From assembly GCF_900163815.1 (NCBI RefSeq), contig NZ_FUKO01000019.1, forward strand, positions 537,715 to 601,714: a stretch of DNA of 64,000 bases, read 5' to 3'. Source of the stretch: Microbacterium esteraromaticum. GTDB lineage: Bacteria > Actinomycetota > Actinomycetes > Actinomycetales > Microbacteriaceae. The notes below the pieces were generated by a model. That model did not search any database. It was not told the origin of the DNA and saw nothing but the letters and a program-made list of their open reading frames with translations. Made by a program: the position numbers and the translations under genes. How positions within the stretch are numbered: the stretch's first letter is position 1; each line of letters begins with the position of its first letter. Below are positions 44,429-53,634 of the stretch, one piece after another.

Positions 44429-45690
44429 CGGTTCTGACGCCCGACGCACTGCCGGCGCTGCAGCGCCGCACGGTCGCGATCCTCTCCCTCGGCCAGGTGC
44501 TCGGTGGAATCGCGTTCGGGTCGACGGTGTCGCTCGGCGCGCTTCTCGCGGCAGATCTCTCCGGTGATGACGCGCTGTCGGGGCTGGCCACAGCATCCGT
44601 CACCCTGGGGGCCGCGGCGTTCGCGATTCCGCTGGCGCGCTTCGCCGCGCGCCGTGGCCGTCGCCTCTCGCTGACCGCGGGCAATCTGCTGGCGCTTATC
44701 GGCGTCTTCGTGGTGATCACGTCTGCCGCGCTGCGCGTGTTCCCGCTGCTGCTGGTCGGCATCGTGATGATCGGCATGGGCAACGCCGGCAATCTGCAGT
44801 CGCGGTTCGCCGCCACTGACCTCGCAGCCCCGAAGCATCGTGGTCGCGACCTGTCGATCGTGGTCTGGTCGACGACGATCGGCGGTGTCACGGGTCCGCT
44901 GCTGCTGACTCCCGGCGAAGCCCTGGGCCAGGCGGTCGGAATGCCTCCGCTCACCGGCTCGTATCTGTTCGCGCTGGTTGCGCAGTTCGCGGCGCTCATG
45001 CTCTACCTGGTGGCGCTGCGCCCCGACCCGCTCCTGACCGCCCTCAAGATGGCGGCCACGCCATCGCGCGCCGCTGCGCTCGGTGCGAGTGTCGACCGCC
45101 CGGTGAGCGCTCGATACGCCATCTTCGCGGTCTCGGGGTCACACGCGGTGATGGCGTCTGTCATGGCGATGACGCCGATTCACCTCTCGCATATGGCGCA
45201 TGGTCACGGCGGAGCTGGGGAGATGAGCGAAGAGGTGACACTGCTGGTCGGTGTCACCATCGCTCTCCACGTCGCGGGGATGTACGGACTGTCGCCTGTC
45301 TTCGGCATCCTCGCCGACCGGTGGGGCCGCGTTCGCGTCGTTCTGCTCGGGCAGGCTGTGCTGGCGGCGTCTCTCGGCACGGCGATCATCGCGGGAGAGC
45401 ATGCTGCCGGAGTGATGATCGCGCTCATTCTTCTCGGTCTCGGCTGGAGCGCGGCGACCGTCGCCGGCGCCGCATTGCTGACCGAATCATCGACGGTGGA
45501 GATGCGACCGCGCAGGCAGGGGATCAGCGACTCGCTGATGAGCCTCACCGCAGCGGTCGGCGCTGCCGGTGCCGGAGTCGTGCTCACGAACTTCGGCTAT
45601 GGCGGGCTCAGCGCCGTGGCACTTGTCATCGTCGTCGCCATCAGCGTGATGTCGCCATGGGGGCGGATCCGCGAGAGCGTGCCGGCATGA
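44425..45690 (+). CDS. MFS transporter (12 TM)
   Basis: A 421-aa membrane protein with about 12 hydrophobic segments. FAARRGRRLSLTAGN in the loop 2-3 region and GILADRWGRVRVVLLGQ in the second half are MFS motifs. A His-rich stretch HLSHMAHGHGG near residue 255 is unusual. It starts in a GTGA overlap with the FAH gene and ends in an ATGA overlap with a methyltransferase. Substrate unknown. Confidence 0.88.
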   Translation: MTVLTPDALPALQRRTVAILSLGQVLGGIAFGSTVSLGALLAADLSGDDALSGLATASVTLGAAAFAIPLARFAARRGRRLSLTAGNLLALIGVFVVITSAALRVFPLLLVGIVMIGMGNAGNLQSRFAATDLAAPKHRGRDLSIVVWSTTIGGVTGPLLLTPGEALGQAVGMPPLTGSYLFALVAQFAALMLYLVALRPDPLLTALKMAATPSRAAALGASVDRPVSARYAIFAVSGSHAVMASVMAMTPIHLSHMAHGHGGAGEMSEEVTLLVGVTIALHVAGMYGLSPVFGILADRWGRVRVVLLGQAVLAASLGTAIIAGEHAAGVMIALILLGLGWSAATVAGAALLTESSTVEMRPRRQGISDSLMSLTAAVGAAGAGVVLTNFGYGGLSAVALVIVVAISVMSPWGRIRESVPA

Positions 45691-46448
45691 GCTGGATCGG
45701 AACCGGCGACGCATACGCCGCCTCGTACGCTTCGCTGTGCGCGGGAACCGGCGCTCGGATGCGGGAGCTGGTCGGCCTCGCCGCCGGCCGATCGCTGCTG
45801 GACGTCGGCTGCGGGGATGGGACCCTCGCCGCCGCCTGGTCAGATGCGGGCTTCCAGATCACCGCGTGCGAACCGGATCGCAGCATGCGAGAGGCAGCGA
45901 AGCGGCAGCATCCGTCCTTGCAGGTTGTCGACGCCGGACTCCCGAACCTGCCTTTCGCGGATCAGTCGTTCGACGTGGTCGTGGCGAATTTCGTGCTCAA
46001 CCACCTCGATGATCCGAGGGACGGCGCGCGAGAGCTGTACCGTGTGGCGTCGGATGCCGTGATCGCAACCATCTGGTCGCACTCGTCGCCATTGTGGTCA
46101 GAGGTGACCGCCGAGGCGGATCTGGTGGCGACGACGAGCGCGCGACTTCCTGCTGGCAAAGACTTCGAACGCACCGCTTCGGGCTTCGAGCGGATGCTGC
46201 GCGATGCCGGCTGGAATCCGAAAGTGGATGAACTCACGTGGACGTGGCGTGTCAGACCGCAGGCTCTCTGGGCGTCGGTGGACGGGGGAGTAGCCGGTGC
46301 GGGCGCGTTCTACCGGACGCTGACGGATGCCGACCGCTTGCGCTTTCGTGCGGCTTTCGACCGCATCGTGGCGGCGCGCATGGTGGCCGACCATGTTGCG
46401 CTGGAGCAGACGGCGGCGATCGCCATCTCACTGCGCGCACCCGGATAG
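45687..46448 (+). CDS. Class I SAM-dependent methyltransferase
   Basis: A 253-aa Methyltransf_11-type enzyme. Motif I is LLDVGCGDGTLAAAW at about 37-51, the acidic end of beta2 is ACEPDRSM, and motif IV is FDVVVANFVLNHLDDP. The C-terminal half is specific to this protein. The substrate (small molecule more likely than nucleic acid) cannot be told. Coupled to the MFS gene; gltX follows 12 nt later. Confidence 0.85.
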   Translation: MSWIGTGDAYAASYASLCAGTGARMRELVGLAAGRSLLDVGCGDGTLAAAWSDAGFQITACEPDRSMREAAKRQHPSLQVVDAGLPNLPFADQSFDVVVANFVLNHLDDPRDGARELYRVASDAVIATIWSHSSPLWSEVTAEADLVATTSARLPAGKDFERTASGFERMLRDAGWNPKVDELTWTWRVRPQALWASVDGGVAGAGAFYRTLTDADRLRFRAAFDRIVAARMVADHVALEQTAAIAISLRAPG

Positions 46449-46460
46449 AATCAGGGGGAT

Positions 46461-47969
46461 ATGGCTACCGTGCATCCCCTCACCACCACCGCCACCGGAT
46501 CTGATGTCCGTGTGCGCTTCTGCCCTTCGCCGACAGGCCTGCCGCACGTCGGCATGGTGCGCACGGCGCTGTACAACTGGGCGTACGCGCGCCACAACGG
46601 CGGCAAGCTGATCTTCCGCATCGAAGACACCGATGCTGCGCGCGACAGCGAAGAGAGCTTCCGCCAGCTCGTCGACGCGCTGACCTGGATGAAGATCGAC
46701 TGGGATGAGGGCGTCGAGGTCGGCGGGCCGCACGCCCCGTATCGTCAATCGCAGCGGCACGACATCTACCGCGGAGTCATCGACAAGCTGCTGGCCAGTG
46801 GCGCACTGTACGAGAGCTATTCGACGGCCGACGAGATCGATGCGCGCAACGAGGCAGCGGGGCGCGCGAAGCAGCTCGGGTACGACAACTTCGACCGCAC
46901 TCTGAGCGACGAGCAGAAGGCAGCATTCCGGGCCGAGGGGCGTCAGCCCGCGCTGCGCCTTCGGGTGCCGGATGACGACGTCACCTATGTCGACCTCATC
47001 CGTGGCGAGGTCACGTTCCCCGCGGGCTCCTTCCCGGACTTCGTCGTCGTGCGCCCGAACGGTGTGCCGTTGTACACGTTCGTGAACCCGGTCGATGACG
47101 CGCTCATGGGCATCACCCACGTCTTGCGCGGCGAAGACCTGATGCCGTCGACGGCTCGCCAGCTGGCGCTCTACGACGCCCTGATCGAGGCTGGCGTCAC
47201 GACCTTCGTACCCCGCTTCGCGCACATGCCGCTGGTGCTCGGCGAGACCGGCAACAAGAAGCTCTCCAAGCGCGATCCGCAGGCCGACCTGTTCCTGCAC
47301 CGTGATCGCGGCTTCATCCACGAGGGTCTGCTGAACTACCTGGCGCTGCTGGGGTGGTCGATCGGGCCCGATCGCGACGTCTTCTCGCTCGAGGAGTTCA
47401 CCGCCGCTTTCGACATCGTGAACGTCAACCCGAACCCGGCCCGATTCGACCAGAAGAAGGCCGAATCGATCAACGGCGACCACATCCGGATGCTGGATGG
47501 CAAGGATTTCGCGGAGCGGATGCTGCCGTATCTGGCGGCCGACGGTGTGTTCGGCGAAGGCGAGCCGACGCATGAGCAGATCGTGCTGGCCTTCCGGGCG
47601 GCGCCGCTTGTTCAGGAGCGCATGCAGCTGCTGGGTGAGGCACCGGGGCTTCTCGGCTTCCTGTTCACCGAGGAGCTCGAGTACGACGCTGACGCGATGA
47701 AAGGCCTGCCGGCGAACGCGGCGGAGGTGCTGGGCGCGTGTGTCGCCGCGCTGGAGCCAGTGACGGAGTTCACGACGTCGACGATCCAGGAGACGCTGTC
47801 TGCCGCGCTCGTCGAAACGCTGGGGCTGAAGCCGCGCATCGCATTCGGTCCGCCTCGCGTGGCACTCACGGGCCGGCGCATCTCGCCGCCGCTGTTCGAA
47901 TCGATGGAGCTGCTCGGTAAGGACGAGACGCTGCGCCGGTTGCGCGCGCTGGGTGAGAAGCTCGTCTGA
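46461..47969 (+). CDS. gltX: Glutamyl-tRNA synthetase GltX
   Basis: A class Ic synthetase of 502 aa. The HIGH-type motif is [24 protein letters not shown] and the KMSKS-type motif is KLSKR at 267-271. IEDTDAARD and [22 protein letters not shown] are conserved. Actinobacteria commonly use a non-discriminating GluRS that also charges tRNA-Gln, which is interesting beside tRNA-Gln 1.4 kb downstream. A TAGAAT hexamer and GGGGG ribosome site precede the ATG. Confidence 0.97.
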   Translation: MATVHPLTTTATGSDVRVRFCPSPTGLPHVGMVRTALYNWAYARHNGGKLIFRIEDTDAARDSEESFRQLVDALTWMKIDWDEGVEVGGPHAPYRQSQRHDIYRGVIDKLLASGALYESYSTADEIDARNEAAGRAKQLGYDNFDRTLSDEQKAAFRAEGRQPALRLRVPDDDVTYVDLIRGEVTFPAGSFPDFVVVRPNGVPLYTFVNPVDDALMGITHVLRGEDLMPSTARQLALYDALIEAGVTTFVPRFAHMPLVLGETGNKKLSKRDPQADLFLHRDRGFIHEGLLNYLALLGWSIGPDRDVFSLEEFTAAFDIVNVNPNPARFDQKKAESINGDHIRMLDGKDFAERMLPYLAADGVFGEGEPTHEQIVLAFRAAPLVQERMQLLGEAPGLLGFLFTEELEYDADAMKGLPANAAEVLGACVAALEPVTEFTTSTIQETLSAALVETLGLKPRIAFGPPRVALTGRRISPPLFESMELLGKDETLRRLRALGEKLV

Positions 47970-48011
47970 CCCGGCATCCGGTTCTGTCAGCGGCAACCGA
48001 GGGAATACAGC

Positions 48012-49313
48012 ATGACGGATGCGGGGATGCCGGCCGCTGAGACGGACGTCGTTCTCGGCGACCTCGGTGTGCTGCTTCTGCAGTCCGGCACGTCGGTGAC
48101 CGATGTGCGCGGCTCGCTGGAACAGGTGAGCCAGAGAGCCGCCCCGGGAGCGTCGCTGGACTTCGCTATCCTTCCGGAGCTGGTGATGGTGAGCCGTCCT
48201 GGATCGTCGGCCGCGACCACGACCGTGATCGGCAAGGGCGAGGCGCTGACATTCCGACAGTCGGCGCGAGCCAGCCGTCTTGTGCGCGATCTCGAGTCGG
48301 GAACCGTGTCATTGGCAACCGCACCGGTCCGGATAGCGGCGATTCGAGCGACGCCACGGCGCCTGCCTGCTCTGCAGGGCGTCGTCGGCTCGGCGCTGCT
48401 GTCTCTTTCACTGGCGGCGCTGTTCCGCTGCCCGTGGTGGGCGATCGCGCTCGCCTTCCTGGTCGGGCTGCTGGTGGGCGGATTGATGATGGTGATGATG
48501 CGCGTGCGGGCGGCAGCGGCCGTCGCACCGTTCGTCTCCGCGTTCGTGTCGACGATCCTCGTCGGAACGGTGGCGAATGGGCTCGATCTCGGCCCCGTAC
48601 CGCTTTTCGCGGTGTGCGCTCCGATCGCGATTCTCGTGCCCGGAGCCCTGATCACCAACGCGCTGCTCGAACTGACGTCTACCGATATCGTCACCGGCGC
48701 TTCTCGACTGATGTACGGGCTCATCATGCTGGCCTTCATGGCGGCGGGCGTCTTCTCCGGCGCGACGCTGACCGGGTTGCGGATCGATTCGTCATCCGCG
48801 GCTCTGGTCGGAGAAGCAGTGACGCTGACGACGGATCGCGCGGGTTGGGAGGCGCTGCCGCCCCTCTGGGCGACGTGGTTGGCGGTCATCGTGCTCGCGA
48901 TCGGCATCGGCCTGGCGTTCGGCTCGGGCTTTCGACTCACGCTCGTCTGCATCGTGGTGATGACCGGCACCTACGCTGTGCTCACGCTGTTCAGTCCGCT
49001 GGTGGGGAGCGTCGTCGCCACCGGCATCGCCGCCGCCGTGCTGTTCGTCGCGGCTCGGGTTCTGGAACGAGTGACACTGGCGGTGCCAGCGACAGTGTCG
49101 TTCCAGCCAGCATTCCTGCTGCTCGTTCCGGGGACGATCGGCCTGGTCGCTCTGGCGAGCTTCGACGCGCAGGCGCTAGTCTCGGCGCCGATGATGTTCC
49201 TGAGCCTCTGCATCGGCACAAAGGTGGGCGCGCTGCTCGCTGACCTGGCGCGCATCACCAGGTCGACGGTGTTCCTGCGATGGGTGAAACCTGCCCGCAT
49301 GGGCGAGCTCTGA
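48012..49313 (+). CDS. ThrE-type threonine/serine exporter-family protein
   Basis: A 433-aa protein of the two-domain ThrE family (DUF1212 plus DUF3815). The N-terminal cytoplasmic ThrE domain (LGDLGVLLLQSGTSVTDVRGSLEQV) is followed by about ten hydrophobic segments. The family exports threonine and serine in Corynebacterium. SFQPAFLLLVPGTIGLVAL and MMFLSLCIGTKVGALLAD are in the C-terminal domain. Actual substrate is inference. Confidence 0.85.
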   Translation: MTDAGMPAAETDVVLGDLGVLLLQSGTSVTDVRGSLEQVSQRAAPGASLDFAILPELVMVSRPGSSAATTTVIGKGEALTFRQSARASRLVRDLESGTVSLATAPVRIAAIRATPRRLPALQGVVGSALLSLSLAALFRCPWWAIALAFLVGLLVGGLMMVMMRVRAAAAVAPFVSAFVSTILVGTVANGLDLGPVPLFAVCAPIAILVPGALITNALLELTSTDIVTGASRLMYGLIMLAFMAAGVFSGATLTGLRIDSSSAALVGEAVTLTTDRAGWEALPPLWATWLAVIVLAIGIGLAFGSGFRLTLVCIVVMTGTYAVLTLFSPLVGSVVATGIAAAVLFVAARVLERVTLAVPATVSFQPAFLLLVPGTIGLVALASFDAQALVSAPMMFLSLCIGTKVGALLADLARITRSTVFLRWVKPARMGEL

Positions 49314-49414
49314 ATCACCCAACCGCGCCACGCCCGGGATGACGGCTTCGATTCGCGATCGGTGCGTCGCTCCGGTACGCTTGAACCTCGGTGCGAGGCT
49401 GCGGTTTTCGCCCT

Positions 49415-49486
49415 TGGGGTATGGTGTAATTGGCAACACAGCGGTTTCTGGTACCGTCGTTCTTGGTTCGAGTCCAGGTACCCCAG
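49415..49486 (+). tRNA. tRNA-Gln (anticodon CTG)
   Basis: A 72-nt cloverleaf. The acceptor TGGGGTA pairs with TACCCCA. The anticodon loop TTCTGGT shows CTG, and the T-arm has GGTTCGAGTCC. The discriminator is G, and CCA is not encoded (GCAAG follows). A TACGCT -10-like hexamer lies at 49376-49381. Confidence 0.95.
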
Positions 49487-49494
49487 CAAGTTTG

Positions 49495-49519
49495 AAACCT
49501 CCGGTTCACCGGGGGTTTT
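49495..49519 (+). terminator. Intrinsic terminator of tRNA-Gln
   Basis: A 9-bp stem AACCTCCGG with CCGGGGGTT (one G-T pair), loop TTCA, and a T-rich tail. It starts 9 nt after the tRNA. Confidence 0.75.
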
Positions 49520-49600
49520 CTTGTTTCTGGATCCGGTCGGTGCGGACTCCAAGACGTAGGGTGCAGATATGGATCTCACGCCTCGACGGATAGCTGTTTC

Positions 49601-50092
49601 ATGAAGGCGGCAGGCGGCATGCGGGTCACCGGCACCGTGGCCGTGATCCTCGGCGGATTGATAGCGGCCATGACGGCGCCACTGGCCCTGACACGGGGGA
49701 GTTGGGCCGCCGCCTACCTCGTGCTGGTCGTCGGGGTGGCACAGGTCGCAATGGGCATGGCCCGGCAGCAGTGGACGGCAGCGGATGCTCGGCGGCACGG
49801 AGGCTGGTGGCAGCTAGCGTGCTGGAACATCGGCAGCATCGGCGTGATCGCCGGAACCCTGCTCGGCGCCACGGCGATCGTCGCCGTCGGCTCAGCACTG
49901 CTGGTCGCGGCCCTTGTCCTCGCGTTCCTCGCCTCGCTCGCGGCCGTCGGTGACAGCGATACCCGGCAGAGCGCTAGACGGCGCGGCGCTAGAAGGCACC
50001 GCGCGGTGCTGATCGGCTACCGTGCTCTTCTCATCGTGCTGACCGTCAGCATCCCGATCGGCGTGATCCTCTCCTGGATTCGACACGGCTGA
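49601..50092 (+). CDS. Membrane protein of unknown function
   Basis: A 163-aa protein with about five hydrophobic segments: near 8-30, 36-52, 68-85, 90-115 and 138-158. A basic Arg-rich loop (RQSARRRGARRHR) sits before the last one. No family signature is recognised. It converges on the AhpD-like gene. Confidence 0.7.
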   Translation: MKAAGGMRVTGTVAVILGGLIAAMTAPLALTRGSWAAAYLVLVVGVAQVAMGMARQQWTAADARRHGGWWQLACWNIGSIGVIAGTLLGATAIVAVGSALLVAALVLAFLASLAAVGDSDTRQSARRRGARRHRAVLIGYRALLIVLTVSIPIGVILSWIRHG

Positions 50093-50129
50093 CTCCTGCT
50101 TACCCGCGCGGTCTGCGGACGGCCGGGGC

Positions 50130-50609
50130 TCAGCCCTCGGTGATCAGCTTCCCATCCGTGCCACGGGCCCGCACCGGGTGTTCGCTGAGGATCGAGATGC
50201 GGTTGAACATGTTGATGGTCAGCGCAACCCATTCCGCGGCGACGAAGACATCGTCTCCGAGCACGCTGCGCGCACCCGAGAGGTCGGCGCGATCGCCCTC
50301 GCTGAGCGGCATCCGCGTTGCTGCCTCTGCCACCGCGATCACCGCGCGCTCCCGCTCGGAGTACAGTGACGATTCTCGCCAGGCCGGCAGCAGGTCAAGC
50401 TTCTGCGGGGGGATGCCCGACTCGCGCGCGTCGCGCGCATGCAGGTCGAGACAGAACGCGCAACCGTTGAGCTGCGACGCGCGCACCTTGATGAACTCAG
50501 ACTCCTGCGCGGTGAGGCCGAGCCGCTCCGCCTCCGCATTGATCGCGGCCGAGTACGCACCCGCAGCCTTCCACGCGTCGGGTGCGGATTTATCCAGGTA
50601 CGGGCGCAT
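50130..50609 (-). CDS. AhpD-like carboxymuconolactone-decarboxylase-family protein
   Basis: A 159-aa protein with the AhpD core: the redox pair C50 and C53 in QLNGCAFCLDLHARDARESG, with the following His. This CxxC-x3-H arrangement marks alkylhydroperoxidase-type members rather than true carboxymuconolactone decarboxylases. GAGGAG precedes the ATG. It is divergent from an FAD monooxygenase gene. Electron donor and peroxide role are family-based inference. Confidence 0.88.
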   Translation of the reverse strand: MRPYLDKSAPDAWKAAGAYSAAINAEAERLGLTAQESEFIKVRASQLNGCAFCLDLHARDARESGIPPQKLDLLPAWRESSLYSERERAVIAVAEAATRMPLSEGDRADLSGARSVLGDDVFVAAEWVALTINMFNRISILSEHPVRARGTDGKLITEG

Positions 50610-50736
50610 GCGCTCTCCTCACGTGTGTCGGGGATGACCCCGGCCGATGAGGACGTGCTGTCCTCAGTACCATCCTGCAACAACACCCCATCAAGAAGCG
50701 ATTGCACCGCTACCTCACACGGATGACGATAGAGGT

Positions 50737-51969
50737 ATGGGGATCGGTGCGGATGTCATCACCACGGATGTCGCGATCGCTGGCGGCGGTCCCGCGGGCC
50801 TCGTCGCTGCCCTCTTGTTCGCCCGCGCCGGCATCGACGTCGTCGTGCTAGAGAAGCACGCTGACTTCCTGCGCGACTTCCGGGGCGACACCATCCATCC
50901 GTCGACGCAGGATCTCCTGGGTGATTTGGGCCTGCTCGACGAATTCCTCTCCCGGCCGCACGACGACATGGCTCGAGTGAGAGTCAGCTGGAACGGCACC
51001 GAACTCATCCTCGCGGATTTCACCCGGCTGCCGACCCGCCGCAAAGTGCTCTCCTTCATGCCGCAATGGCATTTCCTCGACCTGATCGCCGACGCCTGTG
51101 CGACGCAGCCGTCGTTTCGCCTGCTGCGCTCCACCCGCGTCGACGGAGTCATCAGAGAGGCCGACAGGGTCGTCGGCGTGAGCGCGACTGGACCCTCAGG
51201 CCCCGTGCGGGTGCGGGCGAAGATCGTGATCGGTGCGGATGGTCGTGACTCAGACGTGCGCGCCGCGGTAGGACTCTTCCCCAGAGGCGCAGCCCCGGCC
51301 ATGGACGTGCTGTGGTTCCGGCTTCCGAAGACGCCGGGGGAGACCTGTCCGTTCATTCAGGCGGGTGCGGGCATGATCATCACGATCGATCGCGATGACT
51401 ACTTCCAGATCGCACATGTGATCCCGGCGGGCAGCTGGACAGGAAGCGCCGACGACATGACACATATGTGCGAGCGCCTGGCGCACATCTCACCGCGAAT
51501 TGCCGCCGCCACCGGCGGCCTCACCGCTGCCGACGTGTTCCTGTTGCGCGTGCGCCTCGAGCGGCTGCGCCACTGGGCTGTTCCCGGGCTCATCTGCATC
51601 GGCGATGCGGCCCATGCGATGTCGCCGGCGGGTGGGGTCGGCATCAACCTTGCGATTCAGGATGCTGTCGCCGCGGCACGCATTCTCATTCCGATCGTGC
51701 GAAAGGGCGCACCCGCACTGTCCGAGCTGCGCCGGGTGCAGCGACGGCGGAGCTTTCCGACCCGGGTCACTCAGCGCGTGCAGCGGATGATGCAGCGACC
51801 GCTCCTCGCATCGCGAGACGCCGGAACGCCGCTGCCTGTTCCGCTGCGGATGCTGCGCCGGTTCCCCGCGCTCACCCGGTTGACCGGCAGATTTGTCGGG
51901 ATCGGAGTGCGACCCGAATCGCTCGCCGGTACTCGCCGGATCAGAAGAACCGGCGCAGCACGCCGTTGA
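50737..51969 (+). CDS. FAD-dependent monooxygenase (PHBH/UbiH-like)
   Basis: A 410-aa flavoprotein hydroxylase. The Rossmann motif is VAIAGGGPAGLVAALLFARAG at the N-terminus, the second FAD motif IGADGRDSDVR is mid-protein, and GDAAHAMSPAGGVGINLAIQDA is near residue 290. An Arg-rich C-terminal tail may be poorly conserved. The aromatic or quinone substrate is not predictable. The last 29 bp overlap the convergent small membrane-protein gene. Confidence 0.88.
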   Translation: MGIGADVITTDVAIAGGGPAGLVAALLFARAGIDVVVLEKHADFLRDFRGDTIHPSTQDLLGDLGLLDEFLSRPHDDMARVRVSWNGTELILADFTRLPTRRKVLSFMPQWHFLDLIADACATQPSFRLLRSTRVDGVIREADRVVGVSATGPSGPVRVRAKIVIGADGRDSDVRAAVGLFPRGAAPAMDVLWFRLPKTPGETCPFIQAGAGMIITIDRDDYFQIAHVIPAGSWTGSADDMTHMCERLAHISPRIAAATGGLTAADVFLLRVRLERLRHWAVPGLICIGDAAHAMSPAGGVGINLAIQDAVAAARILIPIVRKGAPALSELRRVQRRRSFPTRVTQRVQRMMQRPLLASRDAGTPLPVPLRMLRRFPALTRLTGRFVGIGVRPESLAGTRRIRRTGAARR

Positions 51970-52249
51970 CGACCCCACCGTTCTCCGCGGCCATCCGCGG
52001 CTGCGACAGCCCCTTCAGCGACTTCACCAGACGGTCATCGCCGCGCACGTTGTGCATCGTCGCATCCGTCTCGGTTTCATGACTGTGTCGCTTCGAGATG
52101 TTGCGGTACTTGAAATAGATCAGGCCGTAGAACACGAACCCCGACGCGAGGAACACGAAACCCAGATTGCTGAAACTGTTCTCGGAACTCGAAGCCGCGA
52201 AGACCTGCGCGGTTGACAGCACTGCCAGAGCGCCCCCGGAAACCATCAT
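51941..52249 (-). CDS. Small membrane protein, third gene of an SPFH operon (YdjH-like position)
   Basis: A 102-aa protein with an N-terminal hydrophobic stretch (about 4-20, signal-like) and a second (LGFVFLASGFVFYGLIYF, about 29-46). A basic cytoplasmic tail (KYRNISKRHSH) follows, with a C-terminal NGVLRRFF. It follows the zinc-ribbon gene by 13 nt. In B. subtilis the corresponding operon ends in a membrane protein, YdjH; that equivalence is positional inference. Confidence 0.7.
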   Translation of the reverse strand: MMVSGGALAVLSTAQVFAASSSENSFSNLGFVFLASGFVFYGLIYFKYRNISKRHSHETETDATMHNVRGDDRLVKSLKGLSQPRMAAENGGVVNGVLRRFF

Positions 52250-52262
52250 CTGCTCACCCTCC

Positions 52263-53627
52263 TCAACCGAACATCTGGAATATCGCGAAGACGATCGTGC
52301 CCGCCACCTGCACGGCTCCGGCCGTCAACAGCAGCTTCTTCTGGTGCAACGGCACGCTGCCCATGGTCTCGCCGGTTCGGCCATTGACGGCGACATAGTG
52401 CAAGAACGATCTGCCGTTCGGTTTCTCTTCGTGGTAGCTGTACAGCCACACCGGCAGATACGCCGCGACCCATCGCTGGCCACGCATGTCAACCTGCTCT
52501 CGCCCCCAGCGCACGCCGCGATCGTAGAACCCCAGGGTCTTCAGGATGCTGTGCCGGGACACGTCCTCCGCCTGTGTCTGCACGATCGATGAGAGGTCCT
52601 CGACATTGCTGTCGCGTCGTTCGGATGTGAAGCCGGCCAGATAGTTGGAGTCGTAGCGCACCGCATTCTCGACATCGAACGGCATGATCGTGTTGATGAT
52701 GTTGTTCGTGTTCTGCAGCACGTTCTGGTCGCGGCGCTCACTCGACGATTCCACCGTCAGGCCCTTGATATGCAGGTCGAAGTCGCGCTCGATGTCGTAG
52801 AGGTCAGCGTCGTAGCGCGACTCCGTGTCATCGCCGCGCTTCACGTTGTAGGAACGGGTGAGGTGCTCGCCCTGGCCGATATATCCGGCGTGCGCATTGA
52901 TGTCGACCACCATGTACGGCAGATACACGCCCATCACGTTCTCGGCGTTGAACTCCTCACGGAACTTCGGGTGGGCGAAGAACTTGCGCTTGCCGACGAA
53001 CGCCGCGATCGCTGCCACCGCCGCATCCTTCGTCATCGAGAACGGCAAGACCATGTCGGGAACCGCGCCGTTGGGTACTTGCGTGTTGGTGGAGAGCTTG
53101 TTGCGGCACCAGTGGCAGCGGGCTTGCGTGCTATTCCTCGTGTCGATGACCACTTCGGCACCGCAGGCGCTGCACTTGAACGTCAGCACCTGCTCGGCAG
53201 ACGGGACGATATCCGTCGATCCTGACCCGATGACGATGCCTGAGAGCCGCCCGATGTCGGCTTCTGACCGGAATGTCTCGGACACGCGCTCCGTCGACCA
53301 CTCGTGGCGACAGAAATTGCACCGCAGCAGGCCGGATGCGACATTCAGACCGATCTCGGTTGCTCCGCACCGCTCGCACTTCGCGAGTCCGTCGTGACTG
53401 CCCTTGTCAGTGTTCACCACTCGCGGCGTCGGATCAGGGCGGAAGGGCGGCGGCTGCGCGGGGGAGGCGACGGGTGCCGTCGGGGCCGGCGGAGGCGGCG
53501 CGGTCGTCGGCGGTGATGGGGCCGTGGCCTGTGGCGGCGGGGGAGCCGCAGCGGGCGCCGGTGCCGAGGCAACAGGGCTAGCCGGCGGCGCCGTCGGGGA
53601 CTGACTGCGAGGGTCGATGTTCTCCAT
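52263..53627 (-). CDS. Zinc-ribbon membrane-anchored protein (YdjG-like)
   Basis: A 454-aa protein. Residues 1-70 are Pro/Ala low complexity. Two four-cysteine ribbons follow: C84, C87, C103, C106 and C152, C155, C171, C174. A large conserved domain covers about 190-420 (MGVYLPYMVVDINAHAGY; WVAAYLPVWLYSYHEEKPNGRSFLHYVAVNGRTGE). A single hydrophobic C-terminal helix lies at about 430-452. This matches TFIIB-type zinc-ribbon proteins such as B. subtilis YdjG, which works with YdjH. It is 7 nt downstream of the SPFH gene. Confidence 0.82.
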   Translation of the reverse strand: MENIDPRSQSPTAPPASPVASAPAPAAAPPPPQATAPSPPTTAPPPPAPTAPVASPAQPPPFRPDPTPRVVNTDKGSHDGLAKCERCGATEIGLNVASGLLRCNFCRHEWSTERVSETFRSEADIGRLSGIVIGSGSTDIVPSAEQVLTFKCSACGAEVVIDTRNSTQARCHWCRNKLSTNTQVPNGAVPDMVLPFSMTKDAAVAAIAAFVGKRKFFAHPKFREEFNAENVMGVYLPYMVVDINAHAGYIGQGEHLTRSYNVKRGDDTESRYDADLYDIERDFDLHIKGLTVESSSERRDQNVLQNTNNIINTIMPFDVENAVRYDSNYLAGFTSERRDSNVEDLSSIVQTQAEDVSRHSILKTLGFYDRGVRWGREQVDMRGQRWVAAYLPVWLYSYHEEKPNGRSFLHYVAVNGRTGETMGSVPLHQKKLLLTAGAVQVAGTIVFAIFQMFG

Positions 53628-53634
53628 ACTGGCC